This document shows positions 1-8,632 of a stretch of 64,000 bases of DNA, piece after piece. The translations under genes were made by a program, and so were the position numbers. Origin of the DNA: UBA7672 sp038326205 (GTDB lineage Bacteria > Pseudomonadota > Alphaproteobacteria > Caulobacterales > Hyphomonadaceae); contig JBBQJV010000007.1 in the NCBI GenBank assembly GCA_038326205.1, forward strand, positions 23,179 through 87,178, given 5' to 3'. Under the pieces are notes generated by a model. It was not told the origin of the DNA. It saw nothing but the letters and a program-made list of their open reading frames with translations, and did not search any database. Every line of letters begins with the position of its first letter. The stretch's first letter is position 1.

Positions 1-620
1 CGGTTGCGGTGATCCTTTCCAAGATCAAGACTGAGCATTCGGCGCGCGTTCTCACCGCCTTGCCTCCGGAATTTGCTCTCGAAGTTATCCAGCGCATGCT
101 GCGCATGGAGCCGGTGCAGCGCGAAATTCTCGAAAAAATTGAGTCGACCCTTCGGACAGAGTTCATGACCAACCTCGCGCGCACGTCCAAGCGCGACAGT
201 CACGAGCAGATGGCGTCGATCTTCAACAGTTTCGACCGCCAGACAGAGGGGCGCTTCATGTCCCTTCTGGAAGACAAGAACAAGGACGCAGCCGACAAGA
301 TCCGCTCGCTCATGTTCGTGTTCGAAGATCTTTCCAAACTCGATCCGGGCGGTATTCAGACGCTTCTGCGCAATGTCGACAAGACCAAGCTGACGCTGGC
401 GCTGAAGGGCGCCAACGACGAGATGCGCAACCTTTTCATGTCGAACATGTCTGAGCGCGCCGCGAAACTCATGCGCGAAGACATGTCCGCCATGGGGCCG
501 GTCAAGCTCAAGGACGTGGAAGGCGCACAACAGGAAATGGTTGTTGTCGCCAAGGCGCTCGCCGACCGCGGCGAGATCATGCTCGCCGAGAGTGGCAGCC
601 AGGACGAGCTGATCTACTGA
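1..620 (+). CDS. fliG: Flagellar motor switch protein FliG, C-terminal part (5' truncated by window edge)
   Basis: The reading frame is open from the first bases of the window (first full codon at position 3), so the gene begins upstream; about 205 C-terminal residues are seen, against roughly 340 for a full FliG. The visible part begins in the middle domain (AVILSKI, the strand that follows the EHPQ motif in this family) and runs through the C-terminal torque domain, with the typical MFVFEDL segment and the charged helix containing LRNVDKTKL and MREDM. FliG sits on the MS ring and contacts the stator. Its stop overlaps the fliH start by one base (TGATG), so the two are likely translationally coupled. 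The rest of the operon follows on the same strand. Confidence 0.93.
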   Translation, partial: VAVILSKIKTEHSARVLTALPPEFALEVIQRMLRMEPVQREILEKIESTLRTEFMTNLARTSKRDSHEQMASIFNSFDRQTEGRFMSLLEDKNKDAADKIRSLMFVFEDLSKLDPGGIQTLLRNVDKTKLTLALKGANDEMRNLFMSNMSERAAKLMREDMSAMGPVKLKDVEGAQQEMVVVAKALADRGEIMLAESGSQDELIY

Positions 621-1237
621 TGACCCAGACATCCCCCTTTCAGTTTGTAACCGAATTCACGCCCTCGGGCGAGGTGCTGTCTGGCCCCGACAAGAGGTAT
701 TTCTCGCGCGAGGAAGTAGATCAGCTCGCCGCAAAGGCCGAGGTTCGCGCACGTCAGACCGTCGAAGCCAAAGGGTTTGCGGCCGTCGACCGCATCGTCG
801 TGAACCTGGCGCCGGTTGCCGCACAGCTATCCGCAGTCGCCGAACAGCTTCGCGCCGAAGCCGCCGAACTCGCCATGATCGCGGCGCGCAAGATCGCCGG
901 CGTGGCGCTGGACAAGAACGGCGAAGAAACTGCAGCCCAGGCTATTTCCGAGATCATCCGGCGCCTCAAGCTTTCACCCACTGTTACCGTCAGCGTGGCG
1001 CCCGAGGCTCATGCCGAAATGGAACGCCGCCTCGAACAGCTACGCGCCAAAGGCATCGGCGGCGCAATCACGTTCGTTCCGGACGCCAGCGCCAAGCCCG
1101 GCGACTGGCGCGTTACATGGGCCGAAGGGTCCGCAGGTTTCACCCGAGAGGGCGTCGAAACCGCCATCGACGCCATCATCAACGCACGACTGCAAGACCC
1201 GGTCGCCCCGCAGCTCGACCTGTTTTCCGCCGCATAG
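620..1237 (+). CDS. fliH: Flagellar assembly protein FliH (FlbE-type)
   Basis: A 205-residue protein directly downstream of fliG and upstream of fliN, the position of fliH (called flbE in Caulobacter). It is rich in Ala and Glu in the middle (about residues 30-100), as expected for the coiled region of FliH that holds the export ATPase FliI as a complex and regulates it; the C-terminal half has alternating hydrophobic residues with a conserved-looking GDWRVTW segment seen in FliH/YscL C-terminal domains. The start ATG overlaps the fliG stop by one base. FliH is poorly conserved, so the call rests on both sequence character and gene order. Confidence 0.8.
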   Translation: MTQTSPFQFVTEFTPSGEVLSGPDKRYFSREEVDQLAAKAEVRARQTVEAKGFAAVDRIVVNLAPVAAQLSAVAEQLRAEAAELAMIAARKIAGVALDKNGEETAAQAISEIIRRLKLSPTVTVSVAPEAHAEMERRLEQLRAKGIGGAITFVPDASAKPGDWRVTWAEGSAGFTREGVETAIDAIINARLQDPVAPQLDLFSAA

Positions 1238-1243
1238 GACACC

Positions 1244-1597
1244 ATGAGCACCAACGATCTCAATCTTCCGGACCTCGCCAACAGCGGCGCCCCTGTGAAG
1301 TCCAATCAGACCAAGACACCGCCGAACGGCGATGATGATCGCGAGAAGATCGCTGCAGACCTGCGGCCGGTCTTCGACGTTCCAGTCTCGGTCCAGGCGG
1401 TCATCGGTCGAACGACCATGGAAGTCTCAAAGCTCCTGGAGCTCGGCGAAGGTTCGGTTCTCGAGCTCGACCGCCGCGTGGGTGAAGCCATCGATATTTA
1501 CGTGAACTCCCGTCTCGTTGCCCGCGGTGAAGTTGTCATCGTCGACGACCGCCTTGGCGTGACCATGACGGAAATCATCAAGAACTCGGACGCCTAG
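1244..1597 (+). CDS. fliN: Flagellar motor switch protein FliN
   Basis: A 117-residue protein with a disordered, polar N-terminus (about 40 residues) followed by a single SpoA/C-ring domain: FDVPVSVQAVIGRTTM, then LLELGEGSVLELDR and VNSRLVARGEVVIVDDRLGV, all classic FliN features. FliN forms the cytoplasmic C ring with FliM and FliG and helps dock the FliH-FliI export ATPase. An AGGA-type ribosome site lies just before the ATG at 1244. Only six bases separate it from fliH, and flbD follows after ten, so it is inside the same transcription unit. Confidence 0.94.
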   Translation: MSTNDLNLPDLANSGAPVKSNQTKTPPNGDDDREKIAADLRPVFDVPVSVQAVIGRTTMEVSKLLELGEGSVLELDRRVGEAIDIYVNSRLVARGEVVIVDDRLGVTMTEIIKNSDA

Positions 1598-1607
1598 AGG
1601 AAACCCC

Positions 1608-2978
1608 ATGCGTGTTCTGATAATCGGAAATCTCGCGGGCCAGCTCTCGGCCGCCACCAAAATCGCCTTCGACAAGGGCGCCAAGGTCCTGCACGCGAAC
1701 GACGCCGAGATGGCGATGGAGTTGCTGCGCAGCGGTCGCGGCGCTGACATCGTCATGATCGACGTTCATGAAGACATCATGTCCCTGGTTACGGCCATGA
1801 AACGTGAACGCATCGTCGCCCCCGTCGTCGCCTGCGGCGTCGCCGCCTCCCCCTCCACCGCCGCCGCCGCCATCCGCGCCGGCGCCCGCGAGTTCATTTC
1901 TCTTCCGCCAGATCCCGAGCTGATTGCGGCCGTGCTTGCTGCTGTGGCCGACGATGACCGTCCGCTGATCGCGCAAGACTCGGCGATGATGGAGATCAAG
2001 GCGCTTGCCGACCAGATCGCTCCGTCGGATGCGTCGGTTCTGATCACCGGCGAAAGCGGCGTCGGCAAGGAAGTGATGGCGCGCTATGTCCACCGGCGCT
2101 CCAAGCGCGCGGACAAGCCGTTCATCTCGGTCAACTGCGCGGCGATCCCGGAAAATCTGCTCGAGTCCGAACTGTTCGGTCACGAGAAGGGCGCGTTCAC
2201 CGGCGCAGTAGCCCGCCGTATCGGCAAGTTCGAGGAAGCAGACGGCGGCACGCTCTTGCTGGACGAGATCTCGGAAATGGACATCCGCTTGCAGGCCAAG
2301 CTTCTGCGCGCCATTCAGGAACGCGAGATTGACCGCGTCGGCGGGGCAAAGCCCGTGAAGGTCAATATCCGCATCATCGCGACGTCCAACCGCATCCTGC
2401 AAGAAGCGGTGATCCGTGGCGAGTTCAGGAAGGACTTGCTGTACCGCCTCAACGTCATGAATCTGCACATCCCGCCGCTGCGCGAGCGGCCGCGCGACCT
2501 GCAGGCGCTGGCCGACTACTTCGTCGAGAAATACGCCACTGCCAATGGCTTCACGCGCCGACTTTCGGATGAAGCCCGCGAGCGCATCCAGTGCGCCGCA
2601 TGGCTGGGCAACGTGCGTGAACTCGAAAATGCCATGCATCGCGCCGTAATCCTGGCGCACGGTACGGACATCTCGGTGGACGATCTGCGCACGCCCGATG
2701 GCCGTCCTGTGCAACCTAATGTGCTCGACGCAACTGCGGAACGCGCAGTCAACGCCGCCGAAGCTGCGATCAAGGGCGCAACGATGCGTGTCGGTCAGAC
2801 CGTCGCCGCAGTCGAACAGGATCTGATCCTCTCGACGCTGGACCATTGCCTCGGCAACCGGACGCATGCTGCCAACATTCTTGGCATCTCGATCCGCACG
2901 CTGCGCAACAAGTTGCGCGCCTATCAGGATGCCGGCTTTGAAGTCGCCGCCCCGGGCGAAGTCCGGGCGGCAGGGTAA
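1608..2978 (+). CDS. flbD: Sigma-54-dependent flagellar transcription activator FlbD
   Basis: A 456-residue NtrC-family activator. Residues 1-120 form a receiver-like domain: Asp52 (in VMIDV) is at the phospho-acceptor position, but the acidic pair that normally follows strand 1 is replaced by IIGN and the usual switch Lys is absent. The AAA+ domain has Walker A GESGVGKE at about 148-155 and the sigma-54 contact motif GAFTGA at about 195-200. A Fis-type helix-turn-helix closes the protein (AANILGISIRTLRNKL). In Caulobacter FlbD turns on late flagellar genes and represses fliF, and is controlled by FliX rather than by ordinary phosphorylation; the degenerate receiver fits that. It has an AGGA ribosome site and lies inside the flagellar operon. 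Confidence 0.93.
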   Translation: MRVLIIGNLAGQLSAATKIAFDKGAKVLHANDAEMAMELLRSGRGADIVMIDVHEDIMSLVTAMKRERIVAPVVACGVAASPSTAAAAIRAGAREFISLPPDPELIAAVLAAVADDDRPLIAQDSAMMEIKALADQIAPSDASVLITGESGVGKEVMARYVHRRSKRADKPFISVNCAAIPENLLESELFGHEKGAFTGAVARRIGKFEEADGGTLLLDEISEMDIRLQAKLLRAIQEREIDRVGGAKPVKVNIRIIATSNRILQEAVIRGEFRKDLLYRLNVMNLHIPPLRERPRDLQALADYFVEKYATANGFTRRLSDEARERIQCAAWLGNVRELENAMHRAVILAHGTDISVDDLRTPDGRPVQPNVLDATAERAVNAAEAAIKGATMRVGQTVAAVEQDLILSTLDHCLGNRTHAANILGISIRTLRNKLRAYQDAGFEVAAPGEVRAAG

Positions 2979-2982
2979 TTAG

Positions 2983-5091
2983 ATGGCTCAGGTAGGATCG
3001 GTAACCGCCGGCTCAGGCGGGTTTGACTGGAACGCACTGACGAAACTGTTCGTCCGTGGGGAATACGCGCTCGGGCTGGGCGTGATGGCGCTGGTGATGA
3101 TGCTCATCATCCCCATTCCGGCCTTCCTGCTCGATTTTCTTCTCGCGATCTCGATAACGCTGTCCGTCCTAATCCTGATGACGGCTCTGCTGATTCAGAA
3201 GCCGCTGGAGTTTTCCGCGTTCCCGACCGTTCTGCTGCTGGCGACCTTGCTTAGGCTGGCGTTGAACATTGCCACCACGCGACTCATCCTCTCTCACGGT
3301 CACGAAGGTCCGCAAGCGGCCGGCAACATCATCGAGGCCTTTGGCGGCTTCGTGATGCAGGGTAATTTCGTTATCGGCGTCGTTGTCTTCATCATCCTGA
3401 TCATCGTGAACTTTGTCGTGGTCACCAAGGGTTCGGGCCGCATCGCTGAAGTTGCCGCACGGTTCACCCTCGACGCCATGCCTGGCAAGCAGATGGCGAT
3501 CGATGCTGATTTGTCTGCCGGCATCATCAACGAAGACGAAGCCCGCAAGCGCCGCAAGGAGCTTGAGGGCGAGAGCAACTTCTTCGGAGCCATGGACGGT
3601 GCGTCAAAATTCGTACGCGGCGACGCGATGGCCGGGATCCTGATCACGTTCATCAACGTGATCGGAGGCATGATCATTGGTGTCGCACAGCAGGGCATCT
3701 CCTTCGAACAGGCCGCCAATTCCTACACCCTCCTGACGGTTGGCGACGGCATCGTGTCGCAGATCCCTGCGCTGATCGTTTCGGTTGCAGCCGGTATGCT
3801 GGTCTCGAAAGCCGGCGTCGACGGCGCCGCCGACAAGGCAATCGGCACGCAGCTTTTCACCAATCCACAAGGCCTTGCGATGGCCGCCGTTACGGCCGCG
3901 CTTGCAGGCTCCCTGCCCGGCATGCCGATGATCCCATTCTTCGGACTAGCTGGTCTCGCCGGCTACGGCGCCTATCGCGGCTTCCAAAAGCAGGGGCGCA
4001 AGGAAGAGGAGCAGGTTGCAGAGACAGCTGCCGCACAACGCGCCAAGCCGATACCTGAAGCGCCGATCCAGGAATCGCTGGCGATCGACGACATCAAGAT
4101 CGAACTCGGCTTCGGGCTGCTTGGTTTCATCAACGAAACCTCGGGCCGCAAGCTCACCGACCAGGTCAAGGCCGTGCGCCGCCAGATCGCAACAGAATTC
4201 GGCTTTGTCGTTCCGCAGGTGCGGATCATCGACAACCTCGAATTGCAGTCAGAAGAATACCGCATTCTCATCAAGGAAGTGGTGGCTGGAAAAGGCAAGC
4301 TGCGCCCACAGTTCAATCTTGCGATGGACGCGTCGGGCACGGCGCCGCCGATCCCGGGCGAGAAGATCAACGAGCCAGTGTTCGGCTTGCCGGCCGTCTG
4401 GATCGACGACGCGATGAAGGAGAATGCAGCCATCCAGGGCTATACCGTGGTCGATGCCGCGACGGTTCTCACAACGCACTTCACCGAACTGGTGAAAGAA
4501 AACATGGCGGAACTTCTGACGTTTGCGTCGGTCAAGCAGTTGATCGAAGATCTGCCGAAGGCGCAGGGTTCCCTGGTCAACGATATCACGCCGGGACAGA
4601 TCACCGTGTCCGGTATCCAGCGCGTGCTGCAGAACTTGTTGCGCGAGCGGATCTCGGTGCGTGATTTCGGATCAATCCTCGAAGCAATCGCGGAAGCCAC
4701 CTCCGCCTCGACCGACCTGCTCACTGTTACCGAGCACGTCCGCACCCGCCTCGCCCGTCAGCTATGCAACGCGCATCTCGATGCATCCGGCGCGCTGCCC
4801 ATCGTCGCATTGTCACCGAACTGGGAGCAGGCGTTTGCCGAGGCTCTGGTCGGTCAGGGCGCAGATCGCCAGCTCGCGCTGGAACCGTCGCGCCTGCACC
4901 AGTTCGTCGGCGACCTGCGAAACGCATTCGAGCGCGCCAGCCAGATGGGCGACAGCCCTGTGCTGCTGACCTCGTCAGCTGTGCGTCCTTATGTGCGGTC
5001 ATTGGTCGAACGTTTCAGGCCGCAGACAATCGTGATGTCGCAGAACGAAATTCACCCCAAGGCGCGGCTGCGTTCAGCCGGCGCCGTGTAG
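2983..5091 (+). CDS. flhA: Flagellar type III export gate protein FlhA
   Basis: A 702-residue protein of normal FlhA length. The N-terminal 330 residues carry about eight hydrophobic membrane segments (for example ALGLGVMALVMMLIIPIPAF and FVIGVVVFIILIIVNFVVV), with the FHIPEP-family signature LDAMPGKQMAIDADL in the cytoplasmic loop. A soluble C-terminal domain of about 340 residues follows, which receives export substrates and chaperones in this family. It is placed four bases after flbD, with flhF following; this order is typical for polar-flagellated alphaproteobacteria. Start at ATG 2983, preceded by a GGCAGGG stretch. Confidence 0.96.
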   Translation: MAQVGSVTAGSGGFDWNALTKLFVRGEYALGLGVMALVMMLIIPIPAFLLDFLLAISITLSVLILMTALLIQKPLEFSAFPTVLLLATLLRLALNIATTRLILSHGHEGPQAAGNIIEAFGGFVMQGNFVIGVVVFIILIIVNFVVVTKGSGRIAEVAARFTLDAMPGKQMAIDADLSAGIINEDEARKRRKELEGESNFFGAMDGASKFVRGDAMAGILITFINVIGGMIIGVAQQGISFEQAANSYTLLTVGDGIVSQIPALIVSVAAGMLVSKAGVDGAADKAIGTQLFTNPQGLAMAAVTAALAGSLPGMPMIPFFGLAGLAGYGAYRGFQKQGRKEEEQVAETAAAQRAKPIPEAPIQESLAIDDIKIELGFGLLGFINETSGRKLTDQVKAVRRQIATEFGFVVPQVRIIDNLELQSEEYRILIKEVVAGKGKLRPQFNLAMDASGTAPPIPGEKINEPVFGLPAVWIDDAMKENAAIQGYTVVDAATVLTTHFTELVKENMAELLTFASVKQLIEDLPKAQGSLVNDITPGQITVSGIQRVLQNLLRERISVRDFGSILEAIAEATSASTDLLTVTEHVRTRLARQLCNAHLDASGALPIVALSPNWEQAFAEALVGQGADRQLALEPSRLHQFVGDLRNAFERASQMGDSPVLLTSSAVRPYVRSLVERFRPQTIVMSQNEIHPKARLRSAGAV

Positions 5092-5104
5092 AGGAGTAGC
5101 CCCG

Positions 5105-6082
5105 ATGAAAATGAAGATGTTCGTGGGCCGAACGGAAGCGGAGGCCATGGCGATGGTTCGGGCCGAGATGGGCCCAGACGCCGTGATCCTCTCAACCCGC
5201 GACGAAGACGGTCAGGTCGAGATCCGCGCCGCCATAGACCGCAATTTCGGTCAGAGATTCGCCGCACCGAAATTCGCCGAAGCTCGCCCCGTCTATGACG
5301 AGACGCGTTCCACCCTCGCCTCCACCCTGCGTTGGCACGGTGCACCGGACGGGTTCGTGCACATGGTGTCGGAAGCTGGCAGCCGTCTCGGCGCCGGTAT
5401 GGAAGCGGTCAATTCGCTGGCCGTCGGAATCGAAGGCATCCTGACCTTCAACCCGCTGAACCCGCATCCGCAAAAGTCGCTTCTGCTGGTCGGAGCGCCC
5501 GGTTCGGGCAAGACGACTGCTGCAGCCAAGATCGCGCGCTTCCTGTCGGACAAGAAGAATCCGATCGAGCCGGTCGCCGCAGATTTCGACGCATCAGGCC
5601 AGACAGCGCGCCTCGCCGCATTAACGCTTAAGGTTTCGGTAACCTCCGCGATCTCGCCCGAACACTTAATGCGTGTGGTGCGCGACGCGGACGATCGCGG
5701 GCAAAAACTTGTCATCGATTGCCCCTCATTTAACCCGCTCGACGAAGCGGACATGAAGCGGTGCAGTGATTTGATTTCCTACATGAATATAGAGCCGATC
5801 CTGGTACTGGGCGCCGACGGTCACCCCATGGAAATCGAGGATAATGCGCGTGCGTTCGCCCAGGCGGGCTGCCGGCGTGTCATTCTTACCAAAATAGACG
5901 CGGTTCGACGTCGCGGGGGTGCGATCGCCGCAATTTCTTCCGCTCGGTTAAGCATCGCTTCACTAGGTATGACGTCAAATGCACGTTGCGGACTGGCGCC
6001 TGCTTCGTCGGAGAGAATCGCCCGGTTGTTCCTGACCGGCGCCTCGATTGCGGAAACGGACCAGCTCAAGGGAGCCGCGTGA
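5105..6082 (+). CDS. flhF: Flagellar biosynthesis SRP-type GTPase FlhF
   Basis: A 325-residue protein. The N-terminus MKMKMFVGRTEAEAM and the following AEMGPDAVILSTR segment are the FlhF N-terminal signature. The NG-type GTPase domain has P-loop GAPGSGKTT at about residues 130-138, a DFDASGQTARL element, and an ILTKID guanine-specificity motif near the C-terminal end. FlhF marks the cell pole where the flagellum is built. It is shorter than many FlhF proteins because the linker between the N-terminal segment and the GTPase domain is short. A GAGGAG ribosome site precedes ATG 5105, and the stop overlaps the flhG start. Confidence 0.88.
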   Translation: MKMKMFVGRTEAEAMAMVRAEMGPDAVILSTRDEDGQVEIRAAIDRNFGQRFAAPKFAEARPVYDETRSTLASTLRWHGAPDGFVHMVSEAGSRLGAGMEAVNSLAVGIEGILTFNPLNPHPQKSLLLVGAPGSGKTTAAAKIARFLSDKKNPIEPVAADFDASGQTARLAALTLKVSVTSAISPEHLMRVVRDADDRGQKLVIDCPSFNPLDEADMKRCSDLISYMNIEPILVLGADGHPMEIEDNARAFAQAGCRRVILTKIDAVRRRGGAIAAISSARLSIASLGMTSNARCGLAPASSERIARLFLTGASIAETDQLKGAA

Positions 6083-6930
6083 TGATGAACTTCGGTTCGA
6101 AAAAATCGGAAGGAAAAGGCGGCAGCCGCTCACGCGTCGCCCCCGCTTCCGTCATCTGCATTGCTTCTGGCAAGGGCGGGGTCGGCAAGACCTGGCTCTC
6201 CACCACGCTTGCCGCCTGCTTCGCCAAGATGGGCCGGCGCACGCTGCTTGTTGATGGCGATCTTGGCCTGGCCAACGTCGACGTCCAGCTTGGCATCGCC
6301 CCTGAAACCGATCTTGCTGCGGTGATCGCTGGCTGGGTCGAGCTTGAGGATGCGGTCTGCAAAGTGAATGGCGGCGCAGGCTCTGAAATCGGATTTGACG
6401 TGCTGCCGGGCCGCTCCGGCTCGGGCGCACTCGCGGGTCTGCCAGCAGAAGAGGCCTCGCGCCTTGCCGCTTCGCTCACGGCTCTCGCCCTGCAATACGA
6501 CACGGTGCTGGTCGACCTCGGCGCCGGTATCGAAGACAACGTCATGCGCCTTGCGCGTGCCTGCGATCGCTGCGTGATCGTCGCCAATGACGAACCGACC
6601 TCGATGACGGATGCCTACGCCTTCATCAAGGTGCTGCGTGGCTATGCCCCGTCGGTCCAGCCCTGGATCGCGGTCAACATGGCCGACACCCGCGTCGCTG
6701 GTCGTCGCACCTATGAAGCGCTGGCGCGCGCCTCGCAAACCTTCCTTGGCTTCCGCCCGCCGCTCGCCGGCATCATCCTGCGCGACCTCAAGGTGCGCGA
6801 GGCCATCCGTCAGCAACGGACGATCGTTTCGATCGACCCGCAGGCGCAGGCCGCTCTCGACGCGCAACAGATTGCCGAAGCGCTCATCCGTGGCGGCGCC
6901 GAAGGCATGGTCGAAGCGAAGTCGGCCTGA
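6082..6930 (+). CDS. flhG: MinD/ParA-family flagellar number regulator FlhG
   Basis: A 282-residue P-loop ATPase. The deviant Walker A motif GKGGVGKTW lies at about residues 30-38, followed by LVDGDLGLANVDVQLG and the VLVDLGAGIEDNVM element, all typical of FlhG/MinD. FlhG restrains FlhF and so sets flagellar number. The frame is open further upstream, but ATG 6082 overlaps the flhF stop by one base (TGATG) and gives the usual family N-terminus, so I take that start; the next codon is also ATG. This is the last gene of the flagellar operon and is followed by a hairpin terminator. Confidence 0.88.
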   Translation: MMNFGSKKSEGKGGSRSRVAPASVICIASGKGGVGKTWLSTTLAACFAKMGRRTLLVDGDLGLANVDVQLGIAPETDLAAVIAGWVELEDAVCKVNGGAGSEIGFDVLPGRSGSGALAGLPAEEASRLAASLTALALQYDTVLVDLGAGIEDNVMRLARACDRCVIVANDEPTSMTDAYAFIKVLRGYAPSVQPWIAVNMADTRVAGRRTYEALARASQTFLGFRPPLAGIILRDLKVREAIRQQRTIVSIDPQAQAALDAQQIAEALIRGGAEGMVEAKSA

Positions 6931-6957
6931 TCATCTGCGCTGACGACAATTTGCAGG

Positions 6958-6990
6958 GACCAGACGTCGCAGCGTCTGGTCTTTGCTTTG
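6958..6990 (+). terminator. Rho-independent terminator after flhG
   Basis: A perfect 9-bp stem, GACCAGACG (6958-6966) pairing with CGTCTGGTC (6973-6981), with a 6-base loop, followed by a T-rich tail (TTTGCTTTG). It sits 28 bases after the flhG stop and is the natural end of the flagellar transcript. Confidence 0.8.
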
Positions 6991-7057
6991 TCTGGGCCAT
7001 GTCTGGGTCTGGGCCATGTCTGGGTCTGGGCCATCTCTGGGTCTGGGCCATGTCTGG
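6991..7057 (+). repeat. 17-bp tandem repeat (about 3.6 copies)
   Basis: The unit is TCTGGGTCTGGGCCATG. A partial copy occupies 6991-7001, full copies 7002-7018, 7019-7035 (one change, ATC for ATG) and 7036-7052, and a remnant follows. Each unit itself contains a duplicated hexamer (TCTGGG twice). The unit length is not a multiple of three, and full units end in ATG, so a change of one copy would change which ATG is in frame with the downstream lipoprotein gene. Confidence 0.9.
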
Positions 7058-7121
7058 ACTTTGCACGCGCAAAGGCGTCTCGTGGACGCAATCGATCGAG
7101 ACGTGTTCGTGGGGCCGTCAC

Positions 7122-8198
7122 TTGAGACATTCTCTCATTGCTGGAATTTCCGTGCTGGCGCTCGGCGCCTGCGCATCTTCGGGTGTGCTGGAGGGCATGG
7201 CGTCCCAGCCGCAAGCACAGGCTGCCAGGTCCGAAACCTTCAGTCTCGTCACTCAGGACGAGCTCACGCGCGACATGCCGCATCTGACGCCTGAGGGTGA
7301 CGCCAAGGCCTATGTGGCAAGCTTCATCCACTGGGTCCTGATGCCCGGCCATATGGTCGAGCGCTCCAGCATGCTGGCCACAGGCGCACCGCCAGACCTT
7401 TCTGATCCGCGCGAATTTTCCAGCATCGTCCGCGACCTTTCGGATCAAGGGAACTCCGAGGCGACCCTTTTCAAAGTGATTGGCAGCGCAAGCGACATGG
7501 GCGCACTCAGCGCCAATGCGCATCCGACTGCGCAGTTCTTTCTGCAGACACGTCGCCTGCATCAAGGCTCGCTGTTCGAAAGGATCGACGCGCTGGCCTG
7601 GCTACGAAGAGAAGCTGTCACCAACAAGGACGCGGCCTTCGCGCTCGGAGGCTTCCTGATCGACCAGGGCGCAACGCAGGACAATCTCGGCGTCAATGCA
7701 CGGCTGCTTGCGACGCCTGCGGAAATCGCGGAAGGAACGCGCCTGCTGAAAGGTGTGGCCGCACATACGACACTGGAATCCCTGGCTCACATCGCTGACC
7801 TGCTCGCGGATGCGTTGAACACGCCTGCAGGCGATCCGGTCGCGCTTCGAAATCTGCTTGAACTCACAGTGGCGGCAACATCGACGACCCCAGCTGAGGA
7901 TAACGCCTCCTTCAGTAGCATTGCCTTGGAGTTGGGCGGCGGCAGCGGCGTCGACGCCACCTACCAGGCGGCAGGCCTGCGTGTCGGGCTTGCAGCACTA
8001 CTCGAGACCGGTAAGGGCGGGCCAGCCGACGTTGAACGCGCCAAGGGGCTTTATCTCGAGGCGCTGAAGGCGACGGAGGATAACAACGCGCTCAAGGCGC
8101 TTAAACGGCTCGGCGAGGATGTGAGCGCTTATGAAACGCCAGACGAACCGGCGGACGCGCGACCAAGGGCGCGCGACGATGGCTGGGAAGACGAGTAG
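7122..8198 (+). CDS. Predicted lipoprotein of unknown function, possibly Sel1-like helical repeats
   Basis: From TTG 7122 the product begins with a lipoprotein signal peptide (basic start, then LIAGISVLALGAC, cleavage before Cys), giving 358 residues. I choose this TTG because the frame upstream runs through the 17-bp tandem repeat and encodes an odd Trp/Gly-rich stretch; ATG 7050, the last repeat ATG in frame, is the alternative. The mature part is mostly helical, with repeated patterns such as IAEGTRLLKGVAAHTTLESL and VERAKGLYLEALKATEDNNAL that look like Sel1/TPR-type helix pairs. No catalytic motif is visible. It follows the flagellar operon but after a terminator, so a motility role is only a guess. 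Confidence 0.65.
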   Translation: MRHSLIAGISVLALGACASSGVLEGMASQPQAQAARSETFSLVTQDELTRDMPHLTPEGDAKAYVASFIHWVLMPGHMVERSSMLATGAPPDLSDPREFSSIVRDLSDQGNSEATLFKVIGSASDMGALSANAHPTAQFFLQTRRLHQGSLFERIDALAWLRREAVTNKDAAFALGGFLIDQGATQDNLGVNARLLATPAEIAEGTRLLKGVAAHTTLESLAHIADLLADALNTPAGDPVALRNLLELTVAATSTTPAEDNASFSSIALELGGGSGVDATYQAAGLRVGLAALLETGKGGPADVERAKGLYLEALKATEDNNALKALKRLGEDVSAYETPDEPADARPRARDDGWEDE

Positions 8199-8215
8199 GC
8201 CAACCCTGCCCTCGC

Positions 8216-8632
8216 TTACCTGCCTTGACCGCCCGCCCGGTTGATGGCGACTTCATCAAGCTGCGCCTGTTCGATGGCGGCGCGTTCAGTGGTCTCACGT
8301 ATGCGTCCCTGCTCGATCAGCTGCTCGAACTTTGATTTCTCGATATAGGCATCAGACAGGCGCATGCGCACGTCCGCAAGCGCGGCCTCCTTCGCCGAGG
8401 CCTGATCGCGGATCTCGGCGATTTGCGCCTTCACGCGCATGCGATAAGCCGGCAGCATGGAGGCAAACATGGCGTTGCCTGTGGCGTTCGCGAGTTCAGC
8501 TGCTTCGCGCGCGCGCGCGGATGCCTCGCGCGCCTCCAGCTCGCTGACTTCCTGGCCGATACGCGCAGCTTCCACGCCGAGTTCGTCGAGCTTGCGCTGC
8601 GCGACCTTGAGTAGCGTATGGAGCGATTTCAT
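8216..8632 (-). CDS. fliJ: Flagellar export chaperone FliJ
   Basis: A 138-residue, almost wholly helical coiled-coil protein with start MKSLHTLLKVAQRKLDELG, typical for FliJ. It overlaps fliI by four bases (fliI stop, fliJ start), the usual fliI-fliJ pair. FliJ forms the central stalk of the FliI hexamer and escorts export chaperones. The call rests on size, coiled-coil character and position; FliJ sequences are weakly conserved. It ends 17 bases from the convergent lipoprotein gene, with no clear terminator between them. Confidence 0.85.
   Translation of the reverse strand: MKSLHTLLKVAQRKLDELGVEAARIGQEVSELEAREASARAREAAELANATGNAMFASMLPAYRMRVKAQIAEIRDQASAKEAALADVRMRLSDAYIEKSKFEQLIEQGRIRETTERAAIEQAQLDEVAINRAGGQGR

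Noticed and set aside
1578..2867. 429-codon open frame antisense to flbD
   Set aside because: Contains poly-Gly and His/Asp-rich text typical of shadow frames; FlbD on the other strand is certain.
6951..7121. Translating the 17-bp repeat as part of the lipoprotein
   Set aside because: Would put a Trp/Gly-rich low-complexity stretch before the signal peptide; less likely than TTG 7122, though not excluded.
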